Shown: piece after piece, positions 62,976-64,000 of the stretch
Layout: each line of letters opens with the position of its first letter
Position numbering within the stretch: the first letter of the stretch is position 1
Origin: Gleimia hominis
GTDB taxonomy: Bacteria > Actinomycetota > Actinomycetes > Actinomycetales > Actinomycetaceae
DNA: 64,000 bases
Assembly (NCBI RefSeq): GCF_002871945.2
Contig: NZ_CP126963.1
Location: 1,612,001-1,676,000, forward strand
Reading direction: 5' to 3'
The notes under the pieces: generated by a model
What the model saw: the letters and a program-made list of their open reading frames with translations, nothing else
Databases searched by the model: none
Told to the model about the DNA's origin: nothing
Translations under genes and position numbers: made by a program

Positions 62976-64000
62976 ATGTCTAAGCCAAGAAGCAGCACTG
63001 GCGCGCCGGGCGAAGAGAACCTTCACCGAAGCCTACGCGCTCGCCACCTGAACATGATCGCGATTGGTGGTGCGATTGGTACGGGCCTGCTAGTTGCATC
63101 CGGTGGGTCTATTTCAACAGCCGGCCCCGGTGGAGCGCTCGTAGCTTACGGTGGGATCGGCATAATGGTGTACCTGCTGATGCAGTCGCTTGGCGAAATG
63201 TCCACGTGGCTACCTACCTCAGGTTCGTTCGAAACGTGGGCAACCAGGTGGGTGAGCCCCTCATTCGGTTTCGCACAAGGTTGGAACTACTGGTTCAACT
63301 GGGCAATCACGGTGGCGGCCGAACTGGTAGCAGTTGCGATCGTGATGCGGTACTGGTTGCCGGGCGTGCCCGCTTGGGTGTGGTCCGCCATTTTTCTCGC
63401 GCTCCTATTTTTGGTGAACGCGTTCACCGTAAAAGGATTCGGGGAAACCGAGTTCTGGTTCTCCTTAATTAAAGTGGTCACAGTTATTATTTTCTTAGCC
63501 CTGGGGGTCACCATGATTTTAGGGATCATTGGTGAAAGCCCAGGCTTTTCCAATTGGACCACGGGGGACGCCCCGTTTGTTGGGGGGTTCTTCGGCACTT
63601 TCGGGATCTTCATTATCGCTGGCTTTTCTTTCCAGGGCACGGAGCTTCTGGCTGTTGCTGCTGGGGAGGCCGATGATCCTGAGAAAACAATTCCCCGGGC
63701 TGTGCGCGCCGTGTTCTTCCGGATCACACTGTTTTACATCGGGGCAATCATAGTGATCGGTTTCTTACTTCCGTACACTGACCCCCACCTGCTTGCCTCC
63801 GACGTGGAGGATGTGGCGGTGTCACCATTTACCCTCATTTTTGAAAGAGCCGGTATTTTAGGGGCAGCAACCCTCATGAACGCCGTAATCTTAACCGCCA
63901 TTCTTTCGGCTGGTAACTCCGGCATGTACGCATCTTCGCGGATGCTGTACTCGATGGCGGTTTCCGGTAAAGCACCCAAGATTTTCACGAGGGTGAACAG
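62976..64000 (+). CDS. Amino acid permease, LysP/AroP-like (partial, runs off right edge)
   Basis: The frame is open from ATG 62976 (MSKPRSSTGAPGEENLHRSL) to the window edge (341 codons). APC-family signatures are IAIGGAIGTGLLVASGG, YLLMQSLGEMSTWLP, FSFQGTELLAVAAGEADDPEKTIPRAV and ILSAGNSGMYASSRML. The FQGTELxxxAAGE form favours lysine or aromatic amino acid uptake. TGAGGA is near the start. About eight helices are visible and the last third is missing. Confidence 0.9.
   Translation, partial: MSKPRSSTGAPGEENLHRSLRARHLNMIAIGGAIGTGLLVASGGSISTAGPGGALVAYGGIGIMVYLLMQSLGEMSTWLPTSGSFETWATRWVSPSFGFAQGWNYWFNWAITVAAELVAVAIVMRYWLPGVPAWVWSAIFLALLFLVNAFTVKGFGETEFWFSLIKVVTVIIFLALGVTMILGIIGESPGFSNWTTGDAPFVGGFFGTFGIFIIAGFSFQGTELLAVAAGEADDPEKTIPRAVRAVFFRITLFYIGAIIVIGFLLPYTDPHLLASDVEDVAVSPFTLIFERAGILGAATLMNAVILTAILSAGNSGMYASSRMLYSMAVSGKAPKIFTRVN

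Overview
The window is about 60 % GC, densely coded DNA from an actinobacterium. The supporting signs are a GuaB1-type IMPDH paralogue with CBS domains, the coproporphyrin-dependent haem pathway with an actinobacterial HemQ, Asp23/AmaP envelope-stress genes, an MprF-like multidomain membrane protein, LutABC and frequent GTG/TTG starts. An Actinomycetaceae-like host is plausible, but the sequence alone does not prove it. No rRNA, tRNA, insertion sequence, phage gene or CRISPR array was seen.

Layout. 1-4.9 kb: a mannoside-degradation locus (GH5-like hydrolase cut by the left edge, GH38 alpha-mannosidase with a frameshift, divergent LacI regulator). 4.9-8.6 kb: guaB1 and a two-gene serine-hydrolase operon. 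8.7-11.8 kb: copper efflux (CsoR-type operator, copZ, copA). 11.8-19.1 kb: succinate-semialdehyde-type dehydrogenase, a large DUF6541-like membrane protein, DedA and an MprF-like flippase/pseudokinase protein. 19.1-21.8 kb: a DsbA-like thioredoxin, CcdA and a CPBP-like protein. 21.9-23.5 kb: a low-GC secreted amidase and a small membrane partner, probably acquired. 23.6-39.9 kb: a complete haem locus, with hemA-(hemH-hemQ fusion) on the minus strand diverging from hemE-hemY-hemCD-hemB, then gluconate genes (gntT, gntK, FCD regulator), brnQ and a methyltransferase, then hemL. 40-43 kb: pntAB. 43.2-48.6 kb: oppABC-DF peptide importer. 48.7-53.4 kb: lactate permease and lutABC. 53.7-56 kb: csoR, a CDF metal exporter and a COG2345-like regulator. 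56-61.2 kb: an unknown multispanning protein, a MobA-like protein and an Asp23/AmaP operon. 61.4-64 kb: an RluA-type pseudouridine synthase and an amino-acid permease cut by the right edge.

How the genes work together. All nine activities from glutamyl-tRNA to protohaem are present on seven genes, because HemC-HemD and HemH-HemQ are fused. Haem is needed by respiratory enzymes, and LutABC (lactate oxidation) and PntAB (NADPH supply) lie beside the locus. The CsoR at 53.7 kb probably controls the copper operon 45 kb away, whose promoter carries a palindromic GC-box operator.

Most unusual features. (1) CopA lacks an N-terminal metal-binding domain and instead has a complete CxxC heavy-metal domain inserted in its nucleotide-binding domain. 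(2) The HemH-HemQ fusion keeps a ribosome-binding site and ATG at the junction and has a ten-histidine linker. (3) Short tandem repeats have expanded in frame inside at least eight otherwise conserved proteins, and similar minisatellites sit in several intergenic gaps. This pattern runs through the whole window.
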